This document shows, one piece after another, positions 27,145-35,660 of a stretch of 64,000 nt of DNA. The notes under the pieces were generated by a model. It saw only the letters and a program-made list of their open reading frames with translations. It was not told the origin of the DNA and made no database searches. The stretch is from Roseburia hominis. GTDB lineage: Bacteria; Bacillota; Clostridia; Lachnospirales; Lachnospiraceae. The translations under genes and the position numbers were made by a program. The DNA is taken from the NCBI RefSeq assembly GCF_021531695.1, contig NZ_JADYUI010000010.1, positions 39,206 through 103,205 on the forward strand, in the 5' to 3' direction. Every line of letters begins with the position of its first letter. Positions within the stretch are counted from its first letter, which is position 1.

Positions 27145-28275
27145 TTATTGTTTATTCTTAAGATTGTAAACCATTGCAAGAACTTCTGCAACCGCCTGAT
27201 ATAATTCCGGTGGAATTTCCGCTCCGATGTCAACATTCGCATAGAGCATTCTCGCCAGTGGTTTATTCTCTACGATTTCAATATCATATTCTCTTGCCTT
27301 ATCTTTGATTTTCTGGGCAAGATAATCTTCACCCTTTGCGACAACAACCGGTGCTCTTCCCGAATCGGAATCATACTTTAATGCAACCGCCAGATGTGTC
27401 GGGTTCGTAATAACCACATCTGCCTTCGGAACATCCTGCATCATACGTCGCATGGAAGACTCACGCATTCTCTGCCGCTGTCTTCCCTTAATCTGCGGAT
27501 CTCCTTCGGTATTCTTATACTCGTCCTTTACTTCCTGCTTTGTCATCTTCATGTCTTCTTTGAATTTAAGCTTCTGATAAACCCAATCCGCAAATCCGAC
27601 AAGTAAATATACACAGGCAATTTTCAGTCCGGTATCAATAATGATATTGCCACATAAGATAACTGCCTGCATTAACGGAATATCATATAAAATAAATAAC
27701 TGTTGCTCATGGCTCTGAATCGACTTATAAGCAACCACAGCAATCACGGCAAGCTTTACAATGGACTTCACCAGTTCAAACAAAGAATCTTTTGAGAAAA
27801 TCCTTTTAAAACCATTGACCGGATTAAATTTTTTAAGATCCGGCTTTAACGGTTTCGTTGTAACTTTCCAGCCTACCTGTACTATACCAAAGATAACACT
27901 GACAATCAATCCTATCAGTAAAAACGGTGCCAAAATTTTTAACAGATATAAAATCAACACCTGTAAAAGCGTTGTAACCGTCTGCAAAGAAATTCCACCG
28001 ATTGACTCATCCAATATTTCCGGTATTTTATTATAAAACACACGAAATGCCGTAAAAAAATTTTCAGAGATAAACGACATAAACAATTTTAATAAGAGGA
28101 AAAGAACAATCAAATCAATTGCCGAACTAATTTCCTTACTTTTTGCGACCTTACCTTCCTCTCTCGCATCACGCAGTCTCTTGGCGGTCGCCGGTTCGGT
28201 CTTTTCTCCTCCCGGTCCATCTTTTGCAAAACGCTGTAAATTATATTCCAAGCAAATCCGTTTTTCTTTCTCCAC
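27145..28275 (-). CDS. flhB: Flagellar export specificity switch protein FlhB
   Basis: FlhB changes export from rod/hook to filament substrates after self-cleavage. The 376-residue protein has a charged N-terminus (KTEPATAKRLRDAREEG), four membrane helices and the cytoplasmic domain with the autocleavage motif NPTH in VVITNPTHLAVALKY. The marked start is a GTG at 28275, 3 nt after fliR, with no clear Shine-Dalgarno; no in-frame ATG exists before the conserved part, so a nearby TTG is an alternative. Confidence 0.96.
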   Translation of the reverse strand: MEKEKRICLEYNLQRFAKDGPGGEKTEPATAKRLRDAREEGKVAKSKEISSAIDLIVLFLLLKLFMSFISENFFTAFRVFYNKIPEILDESIGGISLQTVTTLLQVLILYLLKILAPFLLIGLIVSVIFGIVQVGWKVTTKPLKPDLKKFNPVNGFKRIFSKDSLFELVKSIVKLAVIAVVAYKSIQSHEQQLFILYDIPLMQAVILCGNIIIDTGLKIACVYLLVGFADWVYQKLKFKEDMKMTKQEVKDEYKNTEGDPQIKGRQRQRMRESSMRRMMQDVPKADVVITNPTHLAVALKYDSDSGRAPVVVAKGEDYLAQKIKDKAREYDIEIVENKPLARMLYANVDIGAEIPPELYQAVAEVLAMVYNLKNKQ

Positions 28276-28277
28276 CT

Positions 28278-29057
28278 TTAATACATTCCTTCTATGATTG
28301 ATACCATGATTTTTTTCATTTCTGTAAATATATAATCCGACACATACGGCAACAATCCAATCGTTACAAACATAACAAAAAATCCAAGTAAAATTTTAAG
28401 CTGGATACCAACCGCAAACATGTTCATCTGTGGCGCAACTTTTGCCATAATGCCCAAAATACAGTTCAAAATCATGATACAGGCAAAGATTGGCAGTACA
28501 ATTCGAAATCCAATCACAAAAACATCTGTGATAAGCATCGTCATACTGGAAAGTAGACTATCCCAGTCAAAATTCTGACCCTGAATCGGAATCACTTTAT
28601 AGGAATCCACAATTGCTCTCAAAATATAATGCTGCATATTAGTAACAACTAATAACAGCAGCACCAGATAACGATACATATTACCGGTTATCGCAGACTC
28701 TGTCATGGTGACCGGATCAAACTGTGTCGCCATGGAAAGACCGGTATGCAGATCCGCAATACTACCTGCCACATTCAATGCGTAGGTACACAGATTAGCT
28801 GCAAATCCAATCATAAGACCCGTGATAACTTCTTTCACCACCAGGATGGAATATTCAAACATTCCAATAGTTGCAAGTTCCGGCTGCGGAATCAATCCGT
28901 ACACCAAAATTGAAACAAATACTGAAAATCCTATTTTCACTTTTGCCGGTGTGTTGCTCATTCCAAAAAAAGGAGCCACACCGACAAAGCTTGAAATTCT
29001 GACCAGTAATAACACAAAATATTCAAAACTCAACAACGAAAATTCAATATCTACCAT
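28278..29057 (-). CDS. fliR: Flagellar export gate protein FliR
   Basis: FliR, with FliP and FliQ, builds the helical export channel. The 259-residue hydrophobic protein has about six membrane segments and the conserved NAPAKVKIG-like region (GMSNTPAKVKIGFSV) near residue 34. It is followed 2 nt later by flhB. Confidence 0.96.
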   Translation of the reverse strand: MVDIEFSLLSFEYFVLLLVRISSFVGVAPFFGMSNTPAKVKIGFSVFVSILVYGLIPQPELATIGMFEYSILVVKEVITGLMIGFAANLCTYALNVAGSIADLHTGLSMATQFDPVTMTESAITGNMYRYLVLLLLVVTNMQHYILRAIVDSYKVIPIQGQNFDWDSLLSSMTMLITDVFVIGFRIVLPIFACIMILNCILGIMAKVAPQMNMFAVGIQLKILLGFFVMFVTIGLLPYVSDYIFTEMKKIMVSIIEGMY

Positions 29058-29067
29058 GTTTCTTATC

Positions 29068-29340
29068 CTAGCTTAAATATACTCCAAAATCTGTCCAAAG
29101 TCTTGTCATAAATTCTGTCATATTATTTAACATCCATGATCCAAAAAGAATCATTCCCAAAAATACTGCCACAATCTTCGGTATAAATGTCAAAGTCTGT
29201 TCCTGTATGGATGTTACTGTCTGAAAAATACTGACAACCAATCCGACAATCAAAGAAAGTAACAATAATGGAGCAGATACTGTAAGAATGGTATATAATG
29301 CATCTCTTGCAATATCAAGAACCTGTCCCTCTGTAATCAA
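29068..29340 (-). CDS. fliQ: Flagellar export gate protein FliQ
   Basis: A 90-residue protein with two membrane helices. LLLSLIVGLVVSIFQTVTSI and QEQTLTFIPKIVAVF match the FliQ core, including the Q-E-x-T-L-x-F-x-P loop. It sits between fliP and fliR. Confidence 0.97.
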   Translation of the reverse strand: MITEGQVLDIARDALYTILTVSAPLLLLSLIVGLVVSIFQTVTSIQEQTLTFIPKIVAVFLGMILFGSWMLNNMTEFMTRLWTDFGVYLS

Positions 29341-29370
29341 ATCTGCTCACTCCTTTTTCTAATGTCTTTG

Positions 29371-30252
29371 TCAATAAAATGTCTTTACTAAATTCTGTAT
29401 TACCAGATTCCAGCCATCTGCCAGAATAAACAACAATATCTTAAATGGTAACGATATCGTTGTCGGCGGCAACATCATCATACCCATTGACATAAGTACA
29501 GAAGCCACCACCATATCAATCACAATAAATGGTATGTAAATTAAAAATCCAATAATAAATGCTGTCCGTAATTCACTGATAATAAAACTTGGAATCAAAA
29601 CCTGTGTCGGAATATCTTCTTTCGTGTCGTAAGTAACACCTGCTATCTCGCAAAACATATTAATGTCTTTTCGCTGTGTCTGCTCAAACATAAACTCACG
29701 AATTGGTTCCATTCCGGCTTCCAAAGCTTCTTCCTGCGTAATCTGCCCCGCATCTAATGGTTTAATTGCCTGCTCATTTACCTCTGTAAACACCGGATGC
29801 ATGATAAACAATGTCAAAAACAGTGCAAGACCAATCAAGACCTGATTTGGTGGTGTCGACTGCGTACCAAGTGCAGAACGTAAGAAATGCAACACAATAA
29901 TAATTCTGGTATAAGACGTTAGCATAATAAGAATCGATGGTGCCAACGCAATTACCGTAAGAACCAGTAAAATCTTAATATTTCCCGCCAGATTTCCGGT
30001 ATCATTATTATACATAATGGAAAAGCCATTATTAATATCGCTCGTTGCACTTTCCCCTTCTCCCGGTGTACTGTTTACATTCATATCGCCAATATCATCC
30101 TCGGCACTCTCTATGGTATCCACATCCGTACCATTCGTAATGGATGTAGCATAAATCTTGTCCGGGAAAGCAATCAGTCCCACCGCTGTACCAAGGAAGC
30201 ATAGCGCAGCAATTACAGAAAAAATGCAATAAATCTTCTTAAACTTACTCAT
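29371..30252 (-). CDS. fliP: Flagellar export gate protein FliP
   Basis: FliP is the main channel subunit of the flagellar export gate. The 293-residue protein begins with a signal-peptide-like helix (about residues 7-27), then an unusually long, acidic, low-complexity segment up to about residue 88, before the normal core (LVLTVIALAPSILIMLTSYTRII, SALGTQSTPPNQVLIGLALFL, and four membrane helices). Typical FliP is 210-250 residues, so the extra region is an extension on the outer side of the membrane. Confidence 0.97.
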   Translation of the reverse strand: MSKFKKIYCIFSVIAALCFLGTAVGLIAFPDKIYATSITNGTDVDTIESAEDDIGDMNVNSTPGEGESATSDINNGFSIMYNNDTGNLAGNIKILLVLTVIALAPSILIMLTSYTRIIIVLHFLRSALGTQSTPPNQVLIGLALFLTLFIMHPVFTEVNEQAIKPLDAGQITQEEALEAGMEPIREFMFEQTQRKDINMFCEIAGVTYDTKEDIPTQVLIPSFIISELRTAFIIGFLIYIPFIVIDMVVASVLMSMGMMMLPPTTISLPFKILLFILADGWNLVIQNLVKTFY

Positions 30253-30259
30253 ACTAAGC

Positions 30260-30643
30260 CTACTTTTTCGGTAAATGTCCTTTAAATTTATTCAATATTT
30301 CACCGAAGTTCTCACCTGTCTGCTTTGAAGCAGTTGTAACGTCATCAAAAGTTCCCTCTTTCAGCTGATCTTTTGTCAACTGTGTCAAAAAAGTCACTTC
30401 ATCTTTTCCAATAGCAACAACCAGATAAATATCTCCAGCCTCAATGATCTGTATATATTTATTTGTGGTGAGTTTCAATGTTTCTATTACTTGGAGATTC
30501 TTATTATAGGAGTGTCCCTTTTGATAAGAAGCAATCCATTTTGTTGTAAAATAAGTAAGTACAAGTACCAGAATAAATACAACAAGAATCCCCAGTAACT
30601 GTACAAAGCTTTCCACTCCGCTTGAAACACCTGCCAACAACAT
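30260..30643 (-). CDS. fliO: Flagellar export assembly factor FliO (FliZ)
   Basis: FliO is a single-pass membrane protein that helps assemble the FliP ring. The 127-residue protein has one helix (about residues 12-35) and a small cytoplasmic beta domain (LQVIETLKLTTNKYIQIIEAG) typical of FliO/FliZ. The start is placed at the ATG at 30643, directly after the cheY stop; a TTG at 30652 inside cheY is an alternative. No strong Shine-Dalgarno is present, suggesting coupling to cheY. Confidence 0.9.
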   Translation of the reverse strand: MLLAGVSSGVESFVQLLGILVVFILVLVLTYFTTKWIASYQKGHSYNKNLQVIETLKLTTNKYIQIIEAGDIYLVVAIGKDEVTFLTQLTKDQLKEGTFDDVTTASKQTGENFGEILNKFKGHLPKK

Positions 30644-30644
30644 A

Positions 30645-31007
30645 CTAGCCAATTACTTTTTTCACCGCTTCCAAAACACGCTCTGCCTGGAACGGTTTAA
30701 CAATGAAATCCTTTGCTCCGGACTGAATTGCTTCGATAACCATTGCCTGCTGACCCATTGCAGAACACATAATAACACATGCATTTGCATCAGCTTCTTT
30801 AATCTTCTTCAAAGCCTGAATTCCATCCATCTCCGGCATGGTAATATCCATAAGAACCAAATCCGGTTTTGTCTCATTGTACTTTTCCACTGCCTTTGCA
30901 CCGTTTTCTGCTTCCCCTGCAATTTCGTATCCATTCTTTGTCAAGATATCCTTAATCATCATTCTCATGAAAGCTGCATCATCACAAATCAAAATATTCT
31001 TTGCCAT
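30645..31007 (-). CDS. cheY: Chemotaxis response regulator CheY
   Basis: CheY-P binds the flagellar switch to change rotation. The 120-residue single receiver domain has the acidic pair Asp9-Asp10, phospho-acceptor Asp54 (LMDITMPEMDG), Ser82 and Lys104 (IVKPF). There is no output domain. It lies between fliY and fliO as in B. subtilis. Confidence 0.97.
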   Translation of the reverse strand: MAKNILICDDAAFMRMMIKDILTKNGYEIAGEAENGAKAVEKYNETKPDLVLMDITMPEMDGIQALKKIKEADANACVIMCSAMGQQAMVIEAIQSGAKDFIVKPFQAERVLEAVKKVIG

Positions 31008-31035
31008 ATCTTTTCTCCTATTCTCTCTTTAAAAA

Positions 31036-32187
31036 TTATTTCACGATGTCCGTAATTCGAATACCATAACTTTCTTCAATTACTACGACTTCACCTTTTG
31101 CTACATATTTGCCATTAACCAGGACATCAATCGGCTCACCTGCGATTTTATTTAATTCAATAATCGTACCAGGTGCAAAATCCAAAATATCCTGAATGGA
31201 TTTACTTGTTCTGCCCAGCTCTACCGTAACTTCAAGCGGCACATCCATAATCAAATCGATATTTTCTTTCTGGAATGCCGGATTCAGATCTCCGGAAAAA
31301 GCCTGGAACTGTGCCTGCTGAACATTGACCGGTTGTCCCATCATCGGCTGAGTCATCATTGGTTGTCCCATCATCGGCTGTCCCATCACCGGTTGTCCCA
31401 TCATCGGCTGCCCCATCATTGGTTGTCCCATTGCCTGCTGCGCCATTTCCGGTTGCGGTGCTGCTGCCGGTTCCTGTGCTGCGGCGGCTGTGGTTGCTTC
31501 GTTCGTATCACTCACCATACTTTCTGTCATACTAGCGCACATTTCTTTTGCGAAAGAAACCGGATACAACTGCATAATCTCGCTGTCTACCAAATCTCCG
31601 ATTTCCATTCTGAAAGAAATTTTTACAAACTCACCACGTAAAAACTCTTCGATTTCCCCTTCATCTTCGGTGTCTTGCAAATCTATCAAATCCGCTACTG
31701 GCGGGCTGATATCAATTGTCTTATTCAACATGGAAGACAATGATGTCGCAGACGAACCCATCATCTGATTCATTGCCTCACTGATCGCACTCAAATGTAA
31801 TTCACCTAGTTCGCCATCTGTGTTAGTACCATCACCACCCATCATAAGATCAGTGATAACCTTCACATCCTGTTCTTTTAACACCAGCAAATTGCTTCCG
31901 TCCAGACCTACCGTATATGCAATCCGGATAAATACACATGGCTTTTCATAAGTTGCCACCACATCTTCCCATGTAGCCATGGAAACTACCGGAGTCGATA
32001 TTTCTACTTTTCTGTTTACAAGTGAAAATAACGTTGTGGCAGCTGTTCCCATGCTGATGTTTCCAATCTCGCCAATCGTGTCTTTGTCTCTGTCCGATAA
32101 AGTTTCTGCCGAATCACCTGACCCTGCAGAGCTATCGTCATTCGCAAGCAAAGCACTTATTTCTTCCTGCGATAAAACTCCATCCAT
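31036..32187 (-). CDS. fliY: Flagellar switch and CheY-P phosphatase FliY
   Basis: FliY is a switch C-ring component that also dephosphorylates CheY-P. The 383-residue protein has an N-terminal CheY-binding peptide (LSQEEISALL), a CheC-like domain with both E-x-x-N sites (Glu40-Asn43 in GEIGNISMG; Glu137-Asn140 in SEAMNQMMG), a flexible linker with tandem MGQPMM repeats (253-287) and a C-terminal SpoA/FliN domain (about 308-383). Confidence 0.97.
   Translation of the reverse strand: MDGVLSQEEISALLANDDSSAGSGDSAETLSDRDKDTIGEIGNISMGTAATTLFSLVNRKVEISTPVVSMATWEDVVATYEKPCVFIRIAYTVGLDGSNLLVLKEQDVKVITDLMMGGDGTNTDGELGELHLSAISEAMNQMMGSSATSLSSMLNKTIDISPPVADLIDLQDTEDEGEIEEFLRGEFVKISFRMEIGDLVDSEIMQLYPVSFAKEMCASMTESMVSDTNEATTAAAAQEPAAAPQPEMAQQAMGQPMMGQPMMGQPVMGQPMMGQPMMTQPMMGQPVNVQQAQFQAFSGDLNPAFQKENIDLIMDVPLEVTVELGRTSKSIQDILDFAPGTIIELNKIAGEPIDVLVNGKYVAKGEVVVIEESYGIRITDIVK
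31327..31431. repeat. Tandem 18-nt repeat inside fliY
   Basis: About six copies of an 18-nt unit encode MGQPMM with small variations (MGQPVM, MTQPMM), within the linker between the CheC-like and SpoA domains. The copies are near-identical at DNA level, so copy number may vary by slippage without changing the frame. Confidence 0.9.
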
Positions 32188-32193
32188 TATTTC

Positions 32194-33171
32194 CTACTCC
32201 TCTCTGATTATTGAAGTGACCCTTACTGCGTATCCATCTCCCGATGCTCCCGGCAGTGCGGTAAACTTCTTGATATTTCCGACGTAAACGTCTAATTCCT
32301 GATCCACTTTTGTGTCCAGTTTTATTACATCACCTCTCTGCAAATTGATGAAATCATTTACAGAGATTGTGCTTCTGCCTAAGATAGCTTTTACCGGTAT
32401 CTGTGCTTTCGAAATCAAATCTTCGATTGCAGCATGATATTCTTCTTCATCGTTCTCCTGCATGGTCGAATACCAATACTTGGTATTCAGCTTATCCATG
32501 ACATCTTCCAACGTCAGATACGGAAGACAAATATTCATAAGTCCTTCCACATCACCGACTTTCATGTTAATCGTAACGATTGCAATCATTTCGGTCGGAG
32601 AAATAATCTGGGCAAACTGGGAATTGGTTTCAATTCTCTCCAGTCTTGGATGTACATCCAGCACATTTTCCCATGGTTCCCGCAAAAGATTGACACAGAC
32701 AGTCATAATTCTTTCGATAATCAATAATTCAATTTCCGTAAAATCTCTTGGCTTATCTAATGGTATTCCCGTACCACCAAGCATACGATCCACCATTGCA
32801 TAACCCAGATTAGAGGCAAGTTCCAATATAATACTTCCCTGCAATGGTGAAAAATTGACAATCCCAAGCAACACCGGATTTGACAAAGAATTCGAAAATT
32901 CAGAATACGTAACCGCTTCTGAGTTTATTACATCCACCTGAATATTTTTTCTCAGATAAACCGGAAGATTTGTCGATAATAATCTTCCATAATGTTCAAA
33001 TATAATTTCCAGGGTTCGTAAATGTTCCTTTGAAAATTTGGAAGGTCTTGCGAAATCATAGTCTTTGACTTTCTTTTCGCCGCCATCTTTCATTTCTTCT
33101 ACATCCAGCTCGCCGCTGCTCAATGCCTGCAGCAAATTGTCTATCTCATTTTGAGATAAGACTTCCCCCAT
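32194..33171 (-). CDS. fliM: Flagellar motor switch protein FliM
   Basis: FliM forms the C-ring and binds CheY-P. The 325-residue protein has the N-terminal CheY-binding peptide LSQNEIDNLLQAL, a middle domain with GGTGIPLDKPRDFTEIE, and a C-terminal SpoA domain (INLQRGDVIKLDTKVDQEL). It is followed 6 nt later by fliY. Confidence 0.98.
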   Translation of the reverse strand: MGEVLSQNEIDNLLQALSSGELDVEEMKDGGEKKVKDYDFARPSKFSKEHLRTLEIIFEHYGRLLSTNLPVYLRKNIQVDVINSEAVTYSEFSNSLSNPVLLGIVNFSPLQGSIILELASNLGYAMVDRMLGGTGIPLDKPRDFTEIELLIIERIMTVCVNLLREPWENVLDVHPRLERIETNSQFAQIISPTEMIAIVTINMKVGDVEGLMNICLPYLTLEDVMDKLNTKYWYSTMQENDEEEYHAAIEDLISKAQIPVKAILGRSTISVNDFINLQRGDVIKLDTKVDQELDVYVGNIKKFTALPGASGDGYAVRVTSIIREE

Positions 33172-33205
33172 GAACTCTCACCACCTAACTAGTTCCACTT
33201 TTATT

Positions 33206-33718
33206 CTATTGATAAGTAGCGCTAGAAAATCCAACACTTACAATAAAATCTGACTCAAATAAATTATGTAACTCATCCAAAATAGCATCCTGAACCTGCT
33301 GCTGATCTGTCTTTATCTCATCATAGGTATACTGAGATACCACAGTGTTTATCGTACTCTTAATCAGGCTCTGTTTTGCTTCAAGCGTAGGCTGATAGGT
33401 ACTATAGTCTTCATTTCCTTTATTTAAGGAAAGTGATACGCTTATCACTGCATAATGATCTTTGCCGTCAGCACCCTGTTTCAAATTGATTGTCATGCTG
33501 TCCGGAATATCATAGACTTCAATGTCATCAATCGGAATAGAAGATACATCTTCCTTTTCTCCGCTTTGCAGTTCCAAATCAATCGCACTGCACACACGGG
33601 TAATCAATTCATTTGATTTTTTGGTTTCCGGCAAAATCGTAATCGTAAGAATCGCTGTCATAACAAGGTTTACTACCAGCAACGCTAAAATTAGTACTGA
33701 AATTAAATTTTTCTTCAT
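33206..33718 (-). CDS. fliL: Flagellar basal-body-associated protein FliL
   Basis: FliL is a single-pass membrane protein that surrounds and supports the stator. The 170-residue protein has an N-terminal helix (about residues 5-27) and a periplasmic-type stomatin-like domain with the conserved pattern of alternating strands (YAVISVSLSLNKGNEDY) and a C-terminal helix (DEIKTDQQQVQDAILDELH). It lies between motB and fliM. Confidence 0.93.
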   Translation of the reverse strand: MKKNLISVLILALLVVNLVMTAILTITILPETKKSNELITRVCSAIDLELQSGEKEDVSSIPIDDIEVYDIPDSMTINLKQGADGKDHYAVISVSLSLNKGNEDYSTYQPTLEAKQSLIKSTINTVVSQYTYDEIKTDQQQVQDAILDELHNLFESDFIVSVGFSSATYQ

Positions 33719-33740
33719 CTCATTTTCCCTTTCTTTTCTT

Positions 33741-34592
33741 CTAATTACCTGAATTATATGAATTATAAATTTTTATTTCAACACGTCGGTTTCTTGCACG
33801 TCCCTCTTCTGTAGCATTATCTGCGATCGGTACATATTCACCACGACCGGAAGATTTAATGTATTTCGAATCAAGGTTTGTAATGCTTCTGATATAATCT
33901 GCAACCGTAAGTGCACGGTACATAGATAACACATTATTATTCGGATACTTTGAACTGTGAATCGGCACATTATCGGTATGACCCTCAATCTCTATAATAT
34001 TCTGATTGTAAGTCTGTAAAATTGCTCCGATTTTATCTACCAGTGGATAGGCATCGTTACGAATTTCCGCTTTTCCGGAATCGAAAAGCAACGCTCCATT
34101 CAACGTAAGCATTACATACTGGGCATTAAAATCTACCTCTACCTGATCCTGTATCCCATACTGCTGTGCCATGCTTTCAATATTTTCTGCCATCTGTTCC
34201 GATTCTGCAAGTTCCTGCTTTTCATACAGTTCTGCTGCTTCCTCCGGTGAAGTATTCGCAGACGCTTCCGTAGAGGTTGCATCTTCGAGCTTTGTGTTTT
34301 CCTCACCATCTACTTCTGCGATATCATTGCTAAAGTAAGCATCCAGTTCCGGAAGCTGGCTGATGCCGGCAGAAACCATGCTTCCCTCTCCGATGGAAGA
34401 GCCTCCGGATGGCAAAACACTAAAGCTGCTCTGCAAAGATGCAATCACCTTTTCAAATTTTTCAGCATCAACTGTTGACATTGAGAAAAGCAAAACGAAA
34501 AAGCATAGTAAAAGATTCATCAAATCGCTGAACGTTGACATCCACGCCGGTGAACCCTTTGGCGCATCCTGCTGCTTCTTTTTCCTTGCCAC
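33741..34592 (-). CDS. motB: Flagellar stator protein MotB
   Basis: MotB, with MotA, forms the ion-driven stator anchored to peptidoglycan. The 283-residue protein starts at a GTG that overlaps the motA TAG stop (TAGTG), with GGAGG 9 nt upstream. The single transmembrane helix carries the ion-binding Asp23 in WMSTFSDLMNLLLCFF; the C-terminal OmpA domain has IEIEGHTDNVPI and NVLSMYRALTVADYI. Na+ or H+ use cannot be told from sequence alone. Confidence 0.97.
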   Translation of the reverse strand: MARKKKQQDAPKGSPAWMSTFSDLMNLLLCFFVLLFSMSTVDAEKFEKVIASLQSSFSVLPSGGSSIGEGSMVSAGISQLPELDAYFSNDIAEVDGEENTKLEDATSTEASANTSPEEAAELYEKQELAESEQMAENIESMAQQYGIQDQVEVDFNAQYVMLTLNGALLFDSGKAEIRNDAYPLVDKIGAILQTYNQNIIEIEGHTDNVPIHSSKYPNNNVLSMYRALTVADYIRSITNLDSKYIKSSGRGEYVPIADNATEEGRARNRRVEIKIYNSYNSGN

Positions 34593-35401
34593 TATGCTTC
34601 ACCTCCGCCCTTCTCTCCGCCTTCTTGTGACATATCATCACGCATTTTCGGGGATAAGAAAGATTTCAACTTTTCTTCTATGACACGTGGGTTTTCTCCT
34701 GCCTGAATAGACAAAAGACCTTCCACTGTAACTTCCTTAACTGTAATTTCCGCGTCATTATTCACAGATAATTTAGATGCAATCGGGTTACACAACCAGT
34801 TTGCAATCAAAGAACCATATAGAGTAGTTAAAAGAGCAACCGCCATACTCGGTCCGATAGCAGAAGGATCATCCAGTTTTTTCAACATATTTACCAATCC
34901 GATTAAGGTACCAATCATACCCCATGCAGGACCTAATTCTGCCCATTTCTCCCAGAAAGCAATTACCTTTTTATGTCTTTGCTCAATACAAGTAAGATCC
35001 GTCTCCATAATACCCCTTACAAGTTCCGGATCTGTACCATCAACGACTAACATAACACCTTTTTTTAAGAACGGATCCTCAATTCCATTTGCTGCTTCTT
35101 CCAAAGCAAGCAATCCTTCTTTTCTTGCAATATTTGACAAATTAATAATATTAGTAATGACTTCTCCTACGTCATTACCGGAGTTTTGTTTGATTGCAAG
35201 TCCAAAACTCTTAAATCCATTGATAAAATCCGGCAGTTTATTGGAACCAAGAACACCCGCCAGGGAACCACCAATCGTAATCAGTATGGAAGCTTTATCA
35301 ACGAAATTCCCCAACAGAGAAAATCCACCATCACCGGTTACGATACCAAAAACTACCATGACAGCACCAAGTACTAAACCTAACAAAGACGCTATATCCA
35401 C
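34592..35401 (-). CDS. motA: Flagellar stator protein MotA
   Basis: MotA forms the pentamer around MotB. The 269-residue protein has four membrane helices (helices 3 and 4 near residues 150-215) with the conserved ELGPAWGMIGTLIGLV and ALLTTLYGSLIANWL. The start is placed at GTG 35401 (MDIASLLGLVLG), because GGTGGG lies 8 nt upstream; the in-frame GTG at 35410 directly abuts that site. The gene has its own promoter, and motB follows with a 1-nt overlap. Confidence 0.95.
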   Translation of the reverse strand: MDIASLLGLVLGAVMVVFGIVTGDGGFSLLGNFVDKASILITIGGSLAGVLGSNKLPDFINGFKSFGLAIKQNSGNDVGEVITNIINLSNIARKEGLLALEEAANGIEDPFLKKGVMLVVDGTDPELVRGIMETDLTCIEQRHKKVIAFWEKWAELGPAWGMIGTLIGLVNMLKKLDDPSAIGPSMAVALLTTLYGSLIANWLCNPIASKLSVNNDAEITVKEVTVEGLLSIQAGENPRVIEEKLKSFLSPKMRDDMSQEGGEKGGGEA

Positions 35402-35449
35402 CTTAATCACCCACCATTTACATATTTGTACTTAATATTCTTCCTTTTA

Positions 35450-35478
35450 ATATTACTAAATTTTAAACATCTTGTCTA
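35450..35478 (-). promoter_or_regulatory. Internal promoter for motA and downstream genes
   Basis: TAGACA (35473-35478) and TAATAT (35450-35455) on the minus strand are 17 nt apart and fit the sigma-A consensus at 5 and 4 of 6 positions. The expected transcript start is about 40 nt before the motA start. No sigma-28 (TAAA-N15-GCCGATAA) match was seen. Confidence 0.5.
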
Positions 35479-35520
35479 CTTTCTTTTACAAATATTTCGA
35501 CATTTTTACGAATTTTTTCT

Positions 35521-35578
35521 AAATATGCATACTTAAAAAGTCCTCCCTCTTATGCTTTCCTCTTAAGTATACATATTT
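35521..35578. repeat. 16-bp inverted repeat upstream of motA
   Basis: Positions 35521-35536 and 35563-35578 are complementary at 15 of 16 positions (AAATATGCATACTTAA type arms), separated by 26 nt. It lies between flgE and the motA promoter, so it could be an operator or an RNA structure in the flgE 3' region. Confidence 0.7.
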
Positions 35579-35600
35579 TTCCAAAACTTTTTTATCATAC

Positions 35601-35638
35601 CATATCTTGGGGAACAAAAAGCCTGTCCCCAAAATATG
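35601..35638. other. 13-bp hairpin downstream of flgE
   Basis: Positions 35601-35613 pair with 35626-35638, with one G-T pair and a 12-nt loop. On the minus strand it follows flgE by about 22 nt but has no T tract after it, so it is a weak terminator at best. The core TTGGGGACAG recurs at rpsB-tsf (11706-11733). Confidence 0.65.
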
Positions 35639-35660
35639 ATATCGATTCATTATTTCATTC

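Noticed and set aside
31333..31641. Plus-strand ORF with His-rich repeats
   Set aside because: It is the antisense of the MGQPMM repeats in fliY.
35402..35660. Sigma-28 promoter before motA
   Set aside because: No TAAA-N15-GCCGATAA-like pair is present; only a sigma-A-like pair fits.
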